NCBI GenBank assembly: GCA_028717385.1 | Contig: JAQUNW010000008.1 | Coordinates: forward strand, 1-45,468 | DNA: 45,468 bases | Reading direction: 5' to 3' | Source: Dehalococcoidales bacterium | Lineage (GTDB): Bacteria; Chloroflexota; Dehalococcoidia; Dehalococcoidales; CSSed11-197 | Position numbers and translations under genes: made by a program | Shown: positions 1-7,104 of the stretch, in pieces | How positions within the stretch are numbered: position 1 is the stretch's first letter | Layout of the letters: each line of letters begins with the position of its first letter | The notes under the pieces: model-generated | What the model was told of the DNA's origin: nothing | Seen by the model: only the letters and a program-made list of their open reading frames with translations | The model's database searches: none

Positions 1-217
1 GGAGGGCAGCATAGGTATCGAACTCCTGACCATCATAAGGGCATTTGAACTTGGCAGTAGCGGTAGTAACCGTAACCGTCTTGGTTACTTCTTCTGCGTC
101 TCCCTTGCAGGCTGCCAGAATGAACGAAGAACCGACAGCGGTTCCGCCGACTACGATTCCGGCGTTCTTCAAAAACTGCCTTCTGGAGATTTGTTTGGTC
201 TCCTCTTTTTCGGACAT
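1..217 (-). CDS. Tat-exported lipoprotein, N-terminal fragment (runs off window start)
   Basis: The first 72 residues are visible; the rest lies beyond base 1. Residues 11-17 read SRRQFLK, a classic twin-arginine motif. A hydrophobic stretch (about 19-35) follows and ends in the lipobox LAAC with Cys37, so the mature protein should be a Tat-exported, lipid-anchored protein. A Thr/Val-rich linker leads to a piece reading KFKCPYDGQEFDTYAAL, which resembles the first half of a zinc-finger or rubredoxin-like knuckle. The start is supported by a strong Shine-Dalgarno site (TTAGGAGGTC) about 13 bases upstream. The function cannot be told from the fragment. The Tat motif alone is not evidence for a reductive dehalogenase. 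Confidence 0.75.
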   Translation of the reverse strand, partial: MSEKEETKQISRRQFLKNAGIVVGGTAVGSSFILAACKGDAEEVTKTVTVTTATAKFKCPYDGQEFDTYAAL

Positions 218-375
218 ATTTGTCTTAATCGACCTCCTAATAAATTAACCTTTTGGTCTGGAAAAAGAAGCTTTCTTTAAAAGAATCTGTTTTGTTTTTA
301 GCGCCACCTCCTTTAATAATCTGTTTGAAAAACCCTTTGCTATAATATTACAGTAGTGCGGGGTTTACTGTGGTA

Positions 376-585
376 TCATACGTTACCGTTGACAGAGCGA
401 GATCCCGGTTTATTGAAACGGCTACCGTTAACCTCTTCCCAGAGTTCAATCATCTGGCAGATAAATCCATCATAGCACTGTCCGGGAGCGCGATTTTTAT
501 CCAGCTTGCTCTTGGTACTGAGTTTAATGCCGAGGGTAGCCCTGTTAGGCATGCGTTTAGCCTTCTCGTTTGATTCTGTATTCAT
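376..585 (-). CDS. Small basic hypothetical protein, ribbon-helix-helix-like
   Basis: A 69-residue protein if started at the ATG at 583-585; a TTG at 598-600 would add five residues. The central part reads GIKLSTKSKLDKNRAPGQ followed by CYDGFICQMIELWEE. The pattern of a beta strand, 'ST..KLD', 'PGQ.YDGFI..(I/L)..LWE' is the layout I associate with small antitoxin-like or ribbon-helix-helix proteins of archaea and some bacteria. That resemblance is from memory and not a search result. The tail is basic. No good Shine-Dalgarno site precedes either start, so expression is uncertain. It lies between two lipoprotein genes on the same strand and no toxin gene is visible beside it. Confidence 0.5.
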   Translation of the reverse strand: MNTESNEKAKRMPNRATLGIKLSTKSKLDKNRAPGQCYDGFICQMIELWEEVNGSRFNKPGSRSVNGNV

Positions 586-664
586 GCGGAATAATCCCAA
601 TAGTTATAACGTTGTATAAAATGGTTTCGTTAACTATATAACATTTTTGCTTGTGTATGCAAAC

Positions 665-1177
665 TCAATATTCCGGTGGTAAATCGGTTGCTCCGCCAGG
701 TGGATAAATTACTCTCAACCAGCAATCTTCAATGATAAGGTATGTCCACTGCATTCCCGATAAAGTTCCAGTGGCCTCTACTACGTACCCCTCTCCTTCT
801 CTGATGTTATTGAGCTGAGAATGGTATTTTACCCGGAATTTAACATTTCCCATTTGGACAAATTTATCAGTGTCTGGTGGTTCACCCAGGAAGCTCATTT
901 TGTGAACTTCTACATATGGGAAAAACAGTTTTTTGCCCCGGTACTTCTCCATGGTTCCGTTGGGATCCGCAACATATTCGTTGTAGAGTTCCAAAGGATC
1001 AACCTCGATGGGTACTTCGGCAATTGAAGAAGCTGGTGGAGGGGTTAGCACATTGTGGTTGCACCCCGAAGCTGATACGGAAATGAATAAAAGAGTTATG
1101 ATAACAGCGAGTGTCGATGTAATTTGGAAAGTTTGTTGGTAAGTGTTCCTTTTAATGCGGCCCGGCATTTTATTCAT
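665..1177 (-). CDS. Lipoprotein with OB-fold (tRNA_anti-like) domain
   Basis: A 170-residue secreted lipoprotein. The basic N-terminus and hydrophobic segment (about 21-38) end in the lipobox SASGC with Cys39. The mature part has the order 'Y.EYVADPNGTMEKYRGKKLFF...V' and then beta-rich 'VKFRVKYHSQLNNIREGEGYVVEATGTL', given here as separate stretches. This matches the small OB-fold lipoproteins grouped as tRNA_anti-like, in which 'YN.Y..D...A..KY.GK' precedes the barrel. The binding partner is unknown. The start has a strong site, GGAGG, seven bases upstream. A near-consensus promoter lies about 100 bases upstream. It stands alone, divergent from the YkgJ-type gene. Confidence 0.75.
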   Translation of the reverse strand: MNKMPGRIKRNTYQQTFQITSTLAVIITLLFISVSASGCNHNVLTPPPASSIAEVPIEVDPLELYNEYVADPNGTMEKYRGKKLFFPYVEVHKMSFLGEPPDTDKFVQMGNVKFRVKYHSQLNNIREGEGYVVEATGTLSGMQWTYLIIEDCWLRVIYPPGGATDLPPEY

Positions 1178-1278
1178 TTTTTCCTCCTATTGGTTCTGTC
1201 ACAGGACGAACTGGAGGCATCAACCATGGGTAACCCAATAACAGATATAATTAGTCCACAATATCTAAGGTTATCTAA

Positions 1279-1307
1279 ATTATAATGTTATAATACAATG
1301 TAGTCAA
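1279..1307 (-). promoter_or_regulatory. Sigma-70 promoter of the OB-fold lipoprotein gene
   Basis: On the minus strand TTGACT (1302-1307) and TATAAT (1279-1284) are separated by exactly 17 bases. This leaves a 5' leader of roughly 95 bases before the lipoprotein start. Confidence 0.7.
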
Positions 1308-1316
1308 CGTATTAAA

Positions 1317-1346
1317 TTGGAATCAGAAGTATTATTGCGATAAAAT
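1317..1346 (+). promoter_or_regulatory. Promoter placing transcription start on the YkgJ-type start codon
   Basis: TTGGAA (1317-1322) and TAAAAT (1341-1346) with an 18-base spacer. The ATG is at 1353, seven bases past the -10, which is where transcription would normally begin. The bases before the ATG hold no Shine-Dalgarno site. Confidence 0.55.
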
Positions 1347-1352
1347 AAACCT

Positions 1353-2081
1353 ATGTCATTTCAAGATAGCCTTGCCTGGCTCACAGAATTTAGAGAACGC
1401 TTTGATGAAGACGTGAGGCGGTTAACGGCTAAAGAACCATTATGGCAAAAATGCCGGAACTGCCCCGATGGGCATTGTTGCGGCCATGATATTTATCCGG
1501 TCACCGTGAGTCGTATCAATCCGTTTCGGCTTGAAGAATGGTGGCTGATGCTCGAATATGTAAAAAATTACTTTTCGGAAAAAGATAAAAAACAGCTGGT
1601 GCGTAATATTCTTTCGAAGCGTCCAGATTGCATTTTCCGCTTCGGTAACCGTTGCAGCGTACATCCGGCTCGTGCCTGGGCGTGCCGCGTCCATCCCTAT
1701 ACTATTTCGTTTCATGCTAATCCAGATTTTTTTCCAATTGGTCAACTTGCGCTTCCTTCATGTCCTGCGCTTGCTTCTTCTTTTGGCATAAAGAAAGAAG
1801 AAGTGGTAATTCAAACTCCCAACGTGCTGGCGAGAGAGCCAGAAAGCCGGTTGGTTCAAGTGAAGCTTAAAAAGAGAAGGCCGGTGTGGTTGCTTGATGC
1901 TACTGATTATGTGGTTGAATTTGAAAGACATGCACCCGGAGCAGAAAGACCAGGTGAATATTGGGAAGCCTTACTTGCACTTGCTGGAGAAGCCGGGAGT
2001 AAAGGCGGCGTAGCATTGCAGCTATATCTGGAGAACACTCAGGGTGTGATACGCTTGCCAAATGGCAATGTAAGATTCTGA
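1353..2081 (+). CDS. YkgJ-family cysteine-cluster protein
   Basis: A 242-residue soluble protein with the cysteine arrangement of the YkgJ/CxxCxxCC family, thought to bind a zinc or iron-sulfur centre. Cys34, Cys37, Cys42 and Cys43 occur in CRNCPDGHCC, and Cys93, Cys101 and Cys111 in PDC, RCSVHP and WACRVHPY. The C-terminal half (about 125-242) has no recognised motif. The enzymatic role of the family is unsettled, and some members are reported to act in protein modification. It is transcribed alone, converging on lipA, and seems to be translated from a leaderless message. Confidence 0.8.
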   Translation: MSFQDSLAWLTEFRERFDEDVRRLTAKEPLWQKCRNCPDGHCCGHDIYPVTVSRINPFRLEEWWLMLEYVKNYFSEKDKKQLVRNILSKRPDCIFRFGNRCSVHPARAWACRVHPYTISFHANPDFFPIGQLALPSCPALASSFGIKKEEVVIQTPNVLAREPESRLVQVKLKKRRPVWLLDATDYVVEFERHAPGAERPGEYWEALLALAGEAGSKGGVALQLYLENTQGVIRLPNGNVRF

Positions 2082-2128
2082 TTGTTTACCTGACTCTTGT
2101 TAAAAAGTGGTTGAATTTAATAGTTATA

Positions 2129-2995
2129 TTAATTGGAAAGAATTGTTTGGTAGTAAAGTTCTGCCGCCCTGTATGAACTCCTTACCAGTGGGGCTGAAGC
2201 AATTCCAGAAAAGCCCATTTCTAATGCAGGTTTAGTATAGCTGGAGAACTCTTCAGGCGCTATGTAGTTTATTACCGGATGGTGCTGGCTTGATGGGGAC
2301 AGGTATTGCCCGAGTGTAATTAGATTGCATTCTGATTCTCGCATTTTTTGCATTGTTGCAAGCACTTCTTCCCTTGTTTCTCCCAGCCCGAGCATTAATC
2401 CGGATTTTGTGATAATCTCAGGATTGATAGATTTAATATTGCGAAGTAGTTCAAGTGAGCGTTGGTAATTGGCAAGAGGTCTCACTGTTGAATATAACCT
2501 GGGCACTGTTTCAATATTATGATTAACCACAGCTGGTTTGGCATTTACCACTGTTTCCAGAGCGGAAGTGAGACCTTGAAAATCCGGGATGAGTACTTCA
2601 ATTTTGACATCTGGGGAAGCAAATCGTACTGCTTGGATGGTTTGCGCAAAATGAGATGCTCCGCCATCGGCAAGATCATCGCGTGTGACCGATGTAATCA
2701 CCACATATTCAAGGCCGAGCCTGTTTACCGCTGCGGCAATTCTTTCCGGCTCATCAGTAGACAATGGAGCCGGCTTTTCCTTTTTGATGGCACAAAACGT
2801 GCAGTTCCGGGTGCAAATATCCCCCATTATCATAAAAGTCGCAGTTTTTTTGGCAAAGCATTGGCACATGTTGGGGCAAAGTGCGCTCTGGCACACAGTA
2901 TTCAGCTTCAATTCTGCCAACACTGACGAAACATCAGCCATTTCATCGATTCTGGGGATTCTTTGTTTGAACCAGTCTGGGAGTCTTTTACCCAA
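2129..2995 (-). CDS. lipA: Lipoyl synthase LipA
   Basis: A 288-residue radical-SAM enzyme that inserts two sulfurs at C6 and C8 of protein-bound octanoyl groups to make lipoyl. Both cluster motifs are complete. The auxiliary cluster motif gives Cys35, Cys40 and Cys46 (VCQSALCPNMCQCF). The radical-SAM motif CTRNCTFC gives Cys61, Cys65 and Cys68. The conserved C-terminal RSSYRA, which supplies the serine ligand of the auxiliary cluster, is present. Length is normal for the family. It overlaps the end of lipB by 8 bases and is the last gene of the seven-gene minus-strand unit. Its position directly behind an exported H-domain protein suggests that this protein is a client. Confidence 0.96.
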   Translation of the reverse strand: MGKRLPDWFKQRIPRIDEMADVSSVLAELKLNTVCQSALCPNMCQCFAKKTATFMIMGDICTRNCTFCAIKKEKPAPLSTDEPERIAAAVNRLGLEYVVITSVTRDDLADGGASHFAQTIQAVRFASPDVKIEVLIPDFQGLTSALETVVNAKPAVVNHNIETVPRLYSTVRPLANYQRSLELLRNIKSINPEIITKSGLMLGLGETREEVLATMQKMRESECNLITLGQYLSPSSQHHPVINYIAPEEFSSYTKPALEMGFSGIASAPLVRSSYRAAELYYQTILSN

Positions 2996-3671
2996 GTATA
3001 CCTCCCCTGATTTGCGTGTTCGTCAACTTCTCTAGCTTAATACAAAGAATACGCGAGAGATTATCCAAAAAAAGTGGTTTAACGTCGTTCGTATCAATGT
3101 TCCTGTTAAGAAGATGGGCTATTGATGTAGCTTCTTTACCTGGTAAACCGCACAGGTTTATAACTTTAAAATCGTCCAGAGGCGGGTTGATGTTAAAAGC
3201 AATGCCATGCATGCTGATACCCCTCATGAAATGAAGGCCGATAGCTGCCAGCTGTTTTCCTCCCACCCACACACCGGGATGTTCTTTCCAGGTTTCAGCG
3301 GCGATATCAAAATAATTTGCCGTTTCAATGACTGCTTTTTCAAGATCTTGCATAAAGCGGCGAAGCTCTCCTCCTCGGACGCGCATATCCATGATTGGAT
3401 AAACGACAAGCTGCCCCGGGCAATGATAGCTTACATCACCGCCTCGGTTTGTAAGGCAGACTTCAATTCCCAACCGGGATAGCTCCTCTTCCCCCACGAG
3501 GACATTTTGTATTTTACCGAATTTCCCCAATGTTATTGTAGGCGGGTGTTCAAGAACGAGAAGCACATCTTCAATTTCTTTTTTATACCTTAAATCGGCG
3601 AGCCTTACTTGAAGATCGTAAGCTTGCTTATATTCTATCAAGCCTAGATTCCATAACCAGCATTTATTCAT
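2988..3671 (-). CDS. lipB: Octanoyl-[acyl carrier protein]:protein octanoyltransferase LipB
   Basis: A 227-residue cytoplasmic enzyme that moves octanoyl from acyl carrier protein to the target lysine of lipoyl domains. RGGDVSYHCPGQLVVYP matches the family core, with a Cys where Gly is usual in 'YHGPGQ'. The catalytic pair is present: Lys139 in GGKQLAAIG and Cys174 in INLCGLPGKEATS. It starts 23 bases after the stop of the exported H-domain gene and overlaps lipA, so the three are probably cotranscribed. No other lipoate-dependent enzyme is encoded in this window. Confidence 0.95.
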   Translation of the reverse strand: MNKCWLWNLGLIEYKQAYDLQVRLADLRYKKEIEDVLLVLEHPPTITLGKFGKIQNVLVGEEELSRLGIEVCLTNRGGDVSYHCPGQLVVYPIMDMRVRGGELRRFMQDLEKAVIETANYFDIAAETWKEHPGVWVGGKQLAAIGLHFMRGISMHGIAFNINPPLDDFKVINLCGLPGKEATSIAHLLNRNIDTNDVKPLFLDNLSRILCIKLEKLTNTQIRGGILG

Positions 3672-3694
3672 CTATTTTATAATAGCATTTCAGT

Positions 3695-4405
3695 TTAAAC
3701 GTTTGGATTCGTGTTATAAATGGCATAATCAATGCCGCTTATCAGATTATCGAGCTCTTCGGGTTTGGAGAGCTCGATTACGTATATCCAGCCTCGCAGG
3801 TAAGGTTCGACCTGCATGATAAGAGAATTAATGTATAAGTCTTCATTCACCTGTACTATAGTACCGCTTACCGGGCTATACATATCGACATTCAATTTTT
3901 GCCCTTCGAAGTTACCTAGCCAGCCGTCATAGGCCAGAACGTCCCCTTTTTTCCGAAGGGTCATTTCCCCTCTCTCAACAGCACCAAGCAGTAAGTGCAT
4001 TTTATCAGTAAGGCCTATCACAGCTAAATCATCTTGAAGTGGCTTTACCCACACATGTTCATAGGAATAGAGCCGGTCAGTAGCAACTTTACTGGTGCAG
4101 CCTACTGTATCTTCCAAAGGAGGATTTGTTGTTGGTGGTACGTATACAAATTCACCATTGTTTGTTGTAGTAGTAGGCGGCTTAGTAGTTGGTTTTGAAG
4201 TTGTGGGAGAGGTTGATGGTGGCGGAGTTGAGGTTGGTTGTTTGGTTGTTGGTTTTTCCGAATCACAGCCGGTTGAGACAACGATGGATGTCAGTGCCAG
4301 GCTGCCGGTAAGAACGCCGGTGCTTTTTAAAAAGGTTCGTCTGGAAATTGAACCAGGATTTTTCCCCCTGGCATTATTTTTTAAATCATCATTTGGGTTT
4401 TTCAT
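3695..4405 (-). CDS. Tat-exported lipoprotein with a lipoylatable glycine-cleavage-H-like domain
   Basis: A 236-residue protein. I place the start at the ATG at 4403-4405, which has GGAGGAAAGCA just upstream and lies after the stop of the preceding gene. Residues 21-27 read SRRTFLK (Tat motif). A hydrophobic stretch ends in the lipobox VSTGC (Cys47). Residues about 50-95 are a Thr/Pro/Ser-rich spacer. Residues about 110-225 are an H-protein fold: YSYEHVWV, LAVIGLTDKM, LLGAVERGEM, then EGQK and DMYSPVSGTIVQVNE. Lys170 lies six residues before the Tyr of YSPVSG, exactly where GcvH carries its lipoyl lysine. The product should be lipoylated by the adjacent lipB/lipA before folded export. A glycine-cleavage role outside the membrane makes little sense. 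I infer a redox or metal-binding dithiol carrier. Confidence 0.88.
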   Translation of the reverse strand: MKNPNDDLKNNARGKNPGSISRRTFLKSTGVLTGSLALTSIVVSTGCDSEKPTTKQPTSTPPPSTSPTTSKPTTKPPTTTTNNGEFVYVPPTTNPPLEDTVGCTSKVATDRLYSYEHVWVKPLQDDLAVIGLTDKMHLLLGAVERGEMTLRKKGDVLAYDGWLGNFEGQKLNVDMYSPVSGTIVQVNEDLYINSLIMQVEPYLRGWIYVIELSKPEELDNLISGIDYAIYNTNPNV

Positions 4406-4433
4406 TGCTTTCCTCCATTCGGTTGTCACGATT

Positions 4434-5141
4434 TTATATCTGTGTAAGATAAAATATACCAACTCCAATAAATACAATAGCCATGATAATACGCATGATT
4501 TTTTCTGCTTTGCCCAGGTTGTTGATCCACCTGGAAACTGCGGTCACTCCAGCTGCGATTAGCACTCCGAAGAAGACCACCGGTAAGCCGGTTCCAATAG
4601 CAAACAGTGGCGGCAAGAAAACTCCCCCGGTTGTAGTAAGAGCGATCGGTATAAGAACAGCGAAAAAAAGCAGGGCGCTGTAAGGGCAAAAAGCGAGCGC
4701 AAATATAATACCCATTAGCAGTGCGCCAAGCAGTCCCCAGTTGGAGACCTTGTTGCCCAGCGTTGCAATTCTACCGCTCCCTCCGAACGAGAAACGATCA
4801 ATGACCAACATCAGGATTCCTGCCAGAATAAGCAAAGGACCGAGTACATATGTTCCCACATCCTCCAAGAAGTTGCGTATAGCTGGCGTTTCCAGGCCAA
4901 TGGTAATTATTAACAAGCCGATAAGAGTGTAGCCGATCATGCGGCCTAAAGAGTATAAAAGGCTGGCCATTATAGCGAATTTGCGATCGGTGATGCGGCG
5001 GCTAATATAGGCAACAGATGCTATGTTGGTTGCCATGGTGCAGGGGCCGACAGAAGCCATCAGCCCGAGAAGTATAGCTGCCAGGAAGGTCACTTCTGTA
5101 TTGAGGAAAAGAGTATGAAAAAAATCAGATAGCCACGCCAT
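4434..5141 (-). CDS. arsG: CcdA/DsbD-like membrane protein, ArsG-type
   Basis: A 235-residue polytopic membrane protein with about six membrane segments. It has the two membrane cysteines of the CcdA/DsbD transmembrane family: Cys34 in VGPCTMATNI and Cys152 in LAFCPYSALL. Such proteins pass electrons from cytoplasmic thioredoxin to extracytoplasmic thiols. The subgroup found with ArsF-like lipoproteins is annotated as ArsG, an aromatic arsenical permease. Both readings are possible. The ATG at 5139-5141 overlaps the TGA of the preceding gene by one base (a TTG three bases earlier is less likely), so the two are translationally coupled. The neighbours are consistent with an arsEFG-like cassette. 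Confidence 0.8.
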   Translation of the reverse strand: MAWLSDFFHTLFLNTEVTFLAAILLGLMASVGPCTMATNIASVAYISRRITDRKFAIMASLLYSLGRMIGYTLIGLLIITIGLETPAIRNFLEDVGTYVLGPLLILAGILMLVIDRFSFGGSGRIATLGNKVSNWGLLGALLMGIIFALAFCPYSALLFFAVLIPIALTTTGGVFLPPLFAIGTGLPVVFFGVLIAAGVTAVSRWINNLGKAEKIMRIIMAIVFIGVGIFYLTQI

Positions 5142-5620
5142 CAACTTTCTCCACTGAGAGCTTTATCGATATTTTTCTTTAGCTCGCCAATGAATTTATT
5201 CTTGAGCTCCTGGTTGGTTCCGGTTGTATCGGTGTACAGCCATATTTTACCTACTTGCCAGGTAGTACTTTCACCATCTTTAATTGTGGTTATAAAAAAG
5301 GCGAACTTGGAAGCGTTAAACTCTTCCATGAGTGGACTGGTGGCAGGATCTCTCGTATCATAACTTTTGTAGGTAATTAATCCGCTTTCTATTTCTTCAC
5401 CGTAATCTTCATGCATAACCGTATTTACCCATTCCACCGCCAGGTTCAGGCAAAAACAGTTGTCTGATTCGTAGAAAAAGTTTACTTCCACCCCGTCTGT
5501 CTCTTCGGTCGTCAGCGGTGGAGTTGTTGTTTGTTCTGAGGGGTTATTGCACCCCGTGAGGCTGAAAACGGTAAGTAAAAAAGCTACGGCCAGCGCCGAT
5601 ACAATTTTGTTTTTGCCCAT
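5141..5620 (-). CDS. arsF: ArsF-like CxC lipoprotein (thioredoxin-like)
   Basis: A 159-residue lipoprotein started at the ATG at 5618-5620, which has AAAGGAGGC close upstream. The signal sequence ends in LTGC (Cys24). A Thr/Glu-rich linker is followed by VEVNFFYESDNCFCLNLAVEWVN. This is a thioredoxin-type first strand with a CxC pair (Cys55, Cys57) where thioredoxins have CxxC. The family is annotated as subunit ArsF of a nitroaromatic-arsenical reducing pair, known from an arsEFG operon in Shewanella; this is from memory. It is probably anchored outside the membrane and fed by the CcdA/ArsG-like protein encoded immediately downstream. Confidence 0.78.
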   Translation of the reverse strand: MGKNKIVSALAVAFLLTVFSLTGCNNPSEQTTTPPLTTEETDGVEVNFFYESDNCFCLNLAVEWVNTVMHEDYGEEIESGLITYKSYDTRDPATSPLMEEFNASKFAFFITTIKDGESTTWQVGKIWLYTDTTGTNQELKNKFIGELKKNIDKALSGES

Positions 5621-5658
5621 AATACGCCTCCTTTCAGGCACAAAATTTACGAAGACTT

Positions 5659-5904
5659 TTATCCAGCTTGTGCTTTAGTTATCATAGCCGCGATTTCTTG
5701 TTTGGAGGGTACCTTACCGGCACAAACTACCTCTTCGTTTATTACCAGTCCGGGAGTAGTGAGTATGGGATATTCCAGTATTTTACCCATGTCTTTGACG
5801 TACTCTACACTAGCTGGTATACCCATCTCGCTAATCACTTCTTTTACCAACTTCTCTAACTTATGGCACTTGGCGCAGCCAGGTCCTAAAACCTTAATAA
5901 CCAT
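5659..5904 (-). CDS. arsE: Small redox-active disulfide (thioredoxin-like) protein, ArsE-like
   Basis: An 81-residue single-domain thioredoxin-fold protein without a signal peptide. The active site GPGCAKC has Cys10 and Cys13. The cis-proline loop TTPGLVINEE (Pro51) and an extra Cys61 in VVCAGKVP are present. This is the 'redox-active disulfide protein 2' type. The start chosen is the ATG at 5902-5904 behind TTAGGAGAG; a longer reading would run into the permease gene and has no better site. It is cytoplasmic and fits a donor to the CcdA-like membrane protein or to metalloid reduction. The gene symbol is by analogy with arsEFG and is tentative. Confidence 0.8.
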   Translation of the reverse strand: MVIKVLGPGCAKCHKLEKLVKEVISEMGIPASVEYVKDMGKILEYPILTTPGLVINEEVVCAGKVPSKQEIAAMITKAQAG

Positions 5905-5938
5905 AGTTTTCTCTCCTAATATTTTTTGCACTTGTTTG

Positions 5939-6976
5939 TTAAGTAATTGCCCCAAAAATCAATCCCGAAATGGTTGCAAAACCTATCACTAGCCCAACAT
6001 AGGCCATGGTCTTTTTAGTGCCCATAATAGATCTCAGGGCCAACATGCTTGGCAGAGACAGAGCTGGGCCGGCAAGTAACAGCGCAAGCGATGGACCTTT
6101 ACCCATGCCGAGATCCATCAGGGATTTGATAATAGGTACCTCTGTCAGTGTGGAAAAATACATGAATGCTCCAAATAAAGAAGCAAAGAAATTGGCGCCC
6201 AGACTGTTTCCACCAACAAAACGACCGACTAAAGATTCCGGAAGAATTACAGTTAAAATACCAGCTATAAAAATCCCCGCCAGTAACCAGGGTGTTATCA
6301 ACCGCACAAAGCGCCAGGTTTCTTTCATCCATACACCAAATTCTTCCCGGGTAAACCATTTCCAGATTATTATCGCCAGGATTGCCAGGCTGATCCCCAA
6401 CATTATCCAATTGGAGGAAGCGGCAAATAGAAGAACCCCTACCAGTACCAGGAATAGAATTACCTGCTGCCACCATTTTTTTTCGTTCGGATCATCACAG
6501 AGACTGGCAAATGCCCCGTCATTTATTTTGTGTTTTCCTTCATCGCGGAACAAAAATGCCATTACAAGGCCAATTACCACTGAAAAGAGTATTGCGCCGA
6601 TTGCTCTGCCCAACCCCAGATCGAAACCCAGGAGCCTTGCTGAATAGGTAATCGCCAGTACGTTAATAGCGGGGCCGGAGTAAAGGAAGGCAATAGCGGG
6701 TCCAATTCCAGCGCCTCTCTTGTATATTCCGCCAAACAGGGGAAGAACCGTACAGGAACATACTGCCAGAATTGTTCCAGAAACAGATGCGACGCCATAT
6801 GAAAGAAAGCGATTGGCGCCAGGGCCGAAATATTTGAGTACCGATTTCTGGGAAACAAAAACCGATATCGCGCCAGCTATAAAAAAGGCGGGAACAAGGC
6901 AGGTTATTACATGAGCTGAGAGATATTCCAGCAGTGCATTCCATCCCCCTGCAACCAAATCGGTAATCAGTTCCAT
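5939..6976 (-). CDS. Permease of the ArsP / UPF0718 family
   Basis: A 345-residue membrane protein with about eight to ten hydrophobic segments in two halves. The first half holds AVCSCTVLPLFGGIYKRG (Cys73, Cys75) and FLYSGPAIN. The second holds STLTEVPIIKSLMDLGMG and LLLAGPALSLPSML, a repeated 'GPA' signature of this family. ArsP members export trivalent organoarsenicals, but many family members are of unknown substrate. It is the first gene of the minus-strand unit and starts behind AAAGGAGCATTAGGTAA. The CSC pair could bind a soft metalloid. With the thioredoxin, ArsF and ArsG-like genes downstream, a role in metalloid or thiol-conjugate export is likely but not shown. Confidence 0.85.
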   Translation of the reverse strand: MELITDLVAGGWNALLEYLSAHVITCLVPAFFIAGAISVFVSQKSVLKYFGPGANRFLSYGVASVSGTILAVCSCTVLPLFGGIYKRGAGIGPAIAFLYSGPAINVLAITYSARLLGFDLGLGRAIGAILFSVVIGLVMAFLFRDEGKHKINDGAFASLCDDPNEKKWWQQVILFLVLVGVLLFAASSNWIMLGISLAILAIIIWKWFTREEFGVWMKETWRFVRLITPWLLAGIFIAGILTVILPESLVGRFVGGNSLGANFFASLFGAFMYFSTLTEVPIIKSLMDLGMGKGPSLALLLAGPALSLPSMLALRSIMGTKKTMAYVGLVIGFATISGLIFGAIT

Positions 6977-7076
6977 TTACCTAATGCTCCTTTGTGAACG
7001 GGTACCCTGGATCCGTGGTGAAATCTGCCATGTTGATTCTAATCATTTTTTCAACGGGGATTCGCAGCTACATATT

Positions 7077-7102
7077 ATATAAATGCGTATATGCGCTTAT
7101 AT
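7077..7102. promoter_or_regulatory. ArsR/SmtB-like palindromic operator
   Basis: A 26-base AT-rich inverted repeat. The arms ATATAA and TTATAT are at its ends, with a GC..GC core around a TATA centre, and 20 of 26 positions are self-complementary. It lies immediately downstream of the -10 element of the permease-lipA operon, so a bound repressor would block initiation. Spacing and composition resemble ArsR/SmtB-family sites. No regulator gene is in the window. Confidence 0.55.
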
Positions 7103-7104
7103 GA

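Noticed and set aside
1-217. Reductive dehalogenase
   Set aside because: The Tat motif and the likely lineage invite this reading, but the visible part carries a lipobox and a CPYDGQEF knuckle, not a dehalogenase N-terminus.
341-371. Extended -10 (TGCTATAAT) followed by the inverted repeat ACAGTA-N10-TACTGT on the plus strand
   Set aside because: No -35 and no plus-strand gene to drive; it would be antisense to the small basic protein. The repeat may equally be a weak stem at the end of that gene. Not enough to call.
3695-4405. Ordinary glycine-cleavage H protein
   Set aside because: The domain is H-like, but a Tat signal, a lipobox, a 45-residue spacer and the absence of gcvT/gcvP nearby rule out a simple cytoplasmic GcvH.
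4095-4562. Long plus-strand open frame opposite the H-domain lipoprotein
   Set aside because: It is a repeat-rich shadow of the Thr/Pro-rich spacer on the other strand, with no ribosome site or domain.
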